Source: Aphodomonas sp964553125 (lineage in GTDB: Bacteria; Bacillota; Clostridia; Christensenellales; Aristaeellaceae). From it: a stretch of 7,221 nt of DNA. How positions within the stretch are numbered: the stretch's first letter is position 1; each line of letters begins with the position of its first letter. Made by a program: the position numbers and the translations under genes. The notes beneath the pieces are model-generated. The model was given only the letters and a program-made list of their open reading frames with translations, made no database searches and was not told where the DNA came from. Below are positions 6,110-7,221 of this stretch, piece after piece. The stretch spans positions 1-7,221 of the forward strand of contig CAZKJW010000115.1 in the NCBI GenBank assembly GCA_964553125.1, written 5' to 3'.

Positions 6110-7221
6110 TTCTGACACACCTCCATCAGCCCGCATCCACGGCAGCCAAGCCGGCAATCGGGCGTAACGTCGGCGCGCTCGGCGCGCTGCATTTCCAGCT
6201 TCAGGAATCGCTGGCTGACGCCCGCATCGATAAACGCCCACGGCAGCAACTCGTCGTAGCTGCGGCGGCGGTTCGCATAGAACGCCGGATCAAGCCCGCA
6301 CGCGGCGAACGCTTCCATCCACGTGTCGAATTTGAATTGCTCCGACCAGCTGTCAAAGTTGCAGCCGCGCTTCCACGCTTCATAAAGCACGTTTGCAATG
6401 CGGCGGTCGCCGCGCGCAAAGCACGCTTCGAGCATGGACACATGCGGCTCGTGCCAGCGGAAGTCAACGCTCTTGAGCGGGCGCAGCACATCGCGCAGGA
6501 ACTGCTGCTTTTGCTGAATCATCTCAATCGTATCCTGCGGCTCCCACTGGAACGGCGTGAACGGCTTGGGCACAAACGATGAAACGCTCACCGTTACGCG
6601 CAGCCCGCGCGGGCGCTCGCCCTTGGGAATGGCGAAATATTCCGACACGACCGTGCGCGCCGTTTCCATGATGCCCTGCAAATCCTCCTGCGTTTCCGTC
6701 GGAAGGCCGATCATGAAATAGAGCTTGATCGCATTCCAGCCGCCGGAAAACGCATCGTGCGCCGTCCGCTTGAGATCGTCCTCGGTCACGCCCTTGTTAA
6801 TCACGTCGCGCATACGCTGCGTGCCGGCCTCCGGCGCAAACGTCAGGCTGCTCTTTCGCACCTTCTGCGTCTGCTCAAGTGACTCGCTCAGCGGCTTGTC
6901 CAGCCGGAGCGAAGGCAGCGAGAGCGACACGCGCTCCGCTTCAAAGCGCGCGTTCAATTCGCGCGTCAGCTCCGGCAGGCACGAATAGTCGCCTGTCGAA
7001 AGCGACGAAAGCGAGATCTCGTCGTAGCCCGTGCTGCGCGTCAGCTTTTCCGCCAGCTTCAGCAGCGTTTCAACCTTGCGCTCGCGCACCGGCCGGTAGA
7101 GCATCCCCGCCTGGCAGAAGCGGCAGCCGCGCGTGCAGCCGCGCATGACCTCGAGCATAATCCGGTCATGAATGATCTCCTGAAACGGCACGATCATCTT
7201 CTCGGGGAACGCCGCGCCGTC
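6100..7221 (-). CDS. B12-binding-type radical SAM protein, TIGR03960-like, C-terminal 373 residues (5' end outside window)
   Basis: This is the C-terminal part of a radical SAM protein of the uncharacterised family (TIGR03960, as I recall it) that usually has an N-terminal cobalamin-binding-like domain; that domain would lie beyond the high-coordinate edge. The frame is open to the edge, so the ATG at 7197 is internal. The [4Fe-4S]/SAM motif C-X3-C-X2-C is in RGCTRGCRFCQAG, with codons at 7137-7135, 7125-7123 and 7116-7114, followed by MLYRPVRERK. The barrel continues through GYDEISLSSLSTGDYS, LTFAPEAGTQRMRDVINK, IKLYFMIGLPTET and VSSFVPKPFTPFQWEP. A conserved post-barrel region includes DSWSEQFKFDTWMEAF and FYANRRRSYDELLPW. 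The protein ends in a cysteine-rich tail with five Cys over 17 residues (6156-6106). DUF2344, often fused at this point, is encoded here as the next separate gene. Substrate unknown; the neighbourhood with RNase G suggests RNA or ribosome-related modification only by association. Confidence 0.9.
   Translation of the reverse strand, partial: DGAAFPEKMIVPFQEIIHDRIMLEVMRGCTRGCRFCQAGMLYRPVRERKVETLLKLAEKLTRSTGYDEISLSSLSTGDYSCLPELTRELNARFEAERVSLSLPSLRLDKPLSESLEQTQKVRKSSLTFAPEAGTQRMRDVINKGVTEDDLKRTAHDAFSGGWNAIKLYFMIGLPTETQEDLQGIMETARTVVSEYFAIPKGERPRGLRVTVSVSSFVPKPFTPFQWEPQDTIEMIQQKQQFLRDVLRPLKSVDFRWHEPHVSMLEACFARGDRRIANVLYEAWKRGCNFDSWSEQFKFDTWMEAFAACGLDPAFYANRRRSYDELLPWAFIDAGVSQRFLKLEMQRAERADVTPDCRLGCRGCGLMEVCQKCE
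6118..6124 (-). promoter_or_regulatory. Ribosome binding site for the DUF2344 gene
   Basis: GGAGGTG lies inside the last codons of the radical SAM gene. Its GGAGG core ends ten bases before the ATG at 6109 and 16 bases before the in-frame ATG at 6103, which favours 6109 as the start. Confidence 0.7.

Noticed and set aside
6110..6241. N-terminal extension of the DUF2344 protein to an upstream ATG at 6241 (44 extra residues).
   Set aside because: The extra residues are arginine-rich and read antiphase to the conserved radical SAM C-terminus. The ribosome binding site and family start both point to 6109.
7195..7197. ATG at 7197 as the true start of the radical SAM gene.
   Set aside because: The frame is open to the window edge with family-like sequence (FPEKMIVPFQEIIHDR), there is no ribosome binding site just upstream, and starting here would leave only about 20 residues before the SAM-cluster cysteines and drop the expected N-terminal domain.

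Overview
The window is a gap-free run of six genes, all on the minus strand, so transcription runs from high to low coordinates. In transcription order they are: a B12-type radical SAM protein (5' end outside the window), its partner DUF2344 protein, RNase G (rng), the tRNA methylthiotransferase miaB, mutS, and the first 40 codons of mutL. I see no mobile element, CRISPR array, RNA gene or stretch of foreign-looking sequence. No intergenic space of even 10 bases exists, so I see no internal promoter or terminator.

The organism is most likely a high-G+C member of the Clostridia (Bacillota). The miaB-mutS-mutL order is typical of that class, as is a radical SAM/DUF2344 pair next to an RNase E/G family gene. 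The proteins read like clostridial versions, with AGGAGG-type ribosome binding sites. G+C looks to be around 60% by eye. A Christensenellales- or Oscillospirales-like gut bacterium would fit, but the sequence does not fix the family.

Layout: 7221-6100 radical SAM protein; 6109-5429 DUF2344 protein; 5428-4115 RNase G; 4143-2710 MiaB; 2719-122 MutS; 122-1 MutL start. Each gene overlaps or abuts the next, and each downstream ribosome binding site lies inside the end of the gene before it. The first half is RNA-centred: an uncharacterised radical SAM pair, a 5'-end-sensing endoribonuclease and a tRNA A37 modification enzyme. The second half is DNA mismatch repair. Co-transcription is strongly implied by the packing; a shared function is not.

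I found no convincing new system. The points most worth a second look are the joining of two usually separate conserved gene blocks through rng, the five-cysteine tail of the radical SAM protein that also encodes the DUF2344 start, and the 29-base rng/miaB overlap.
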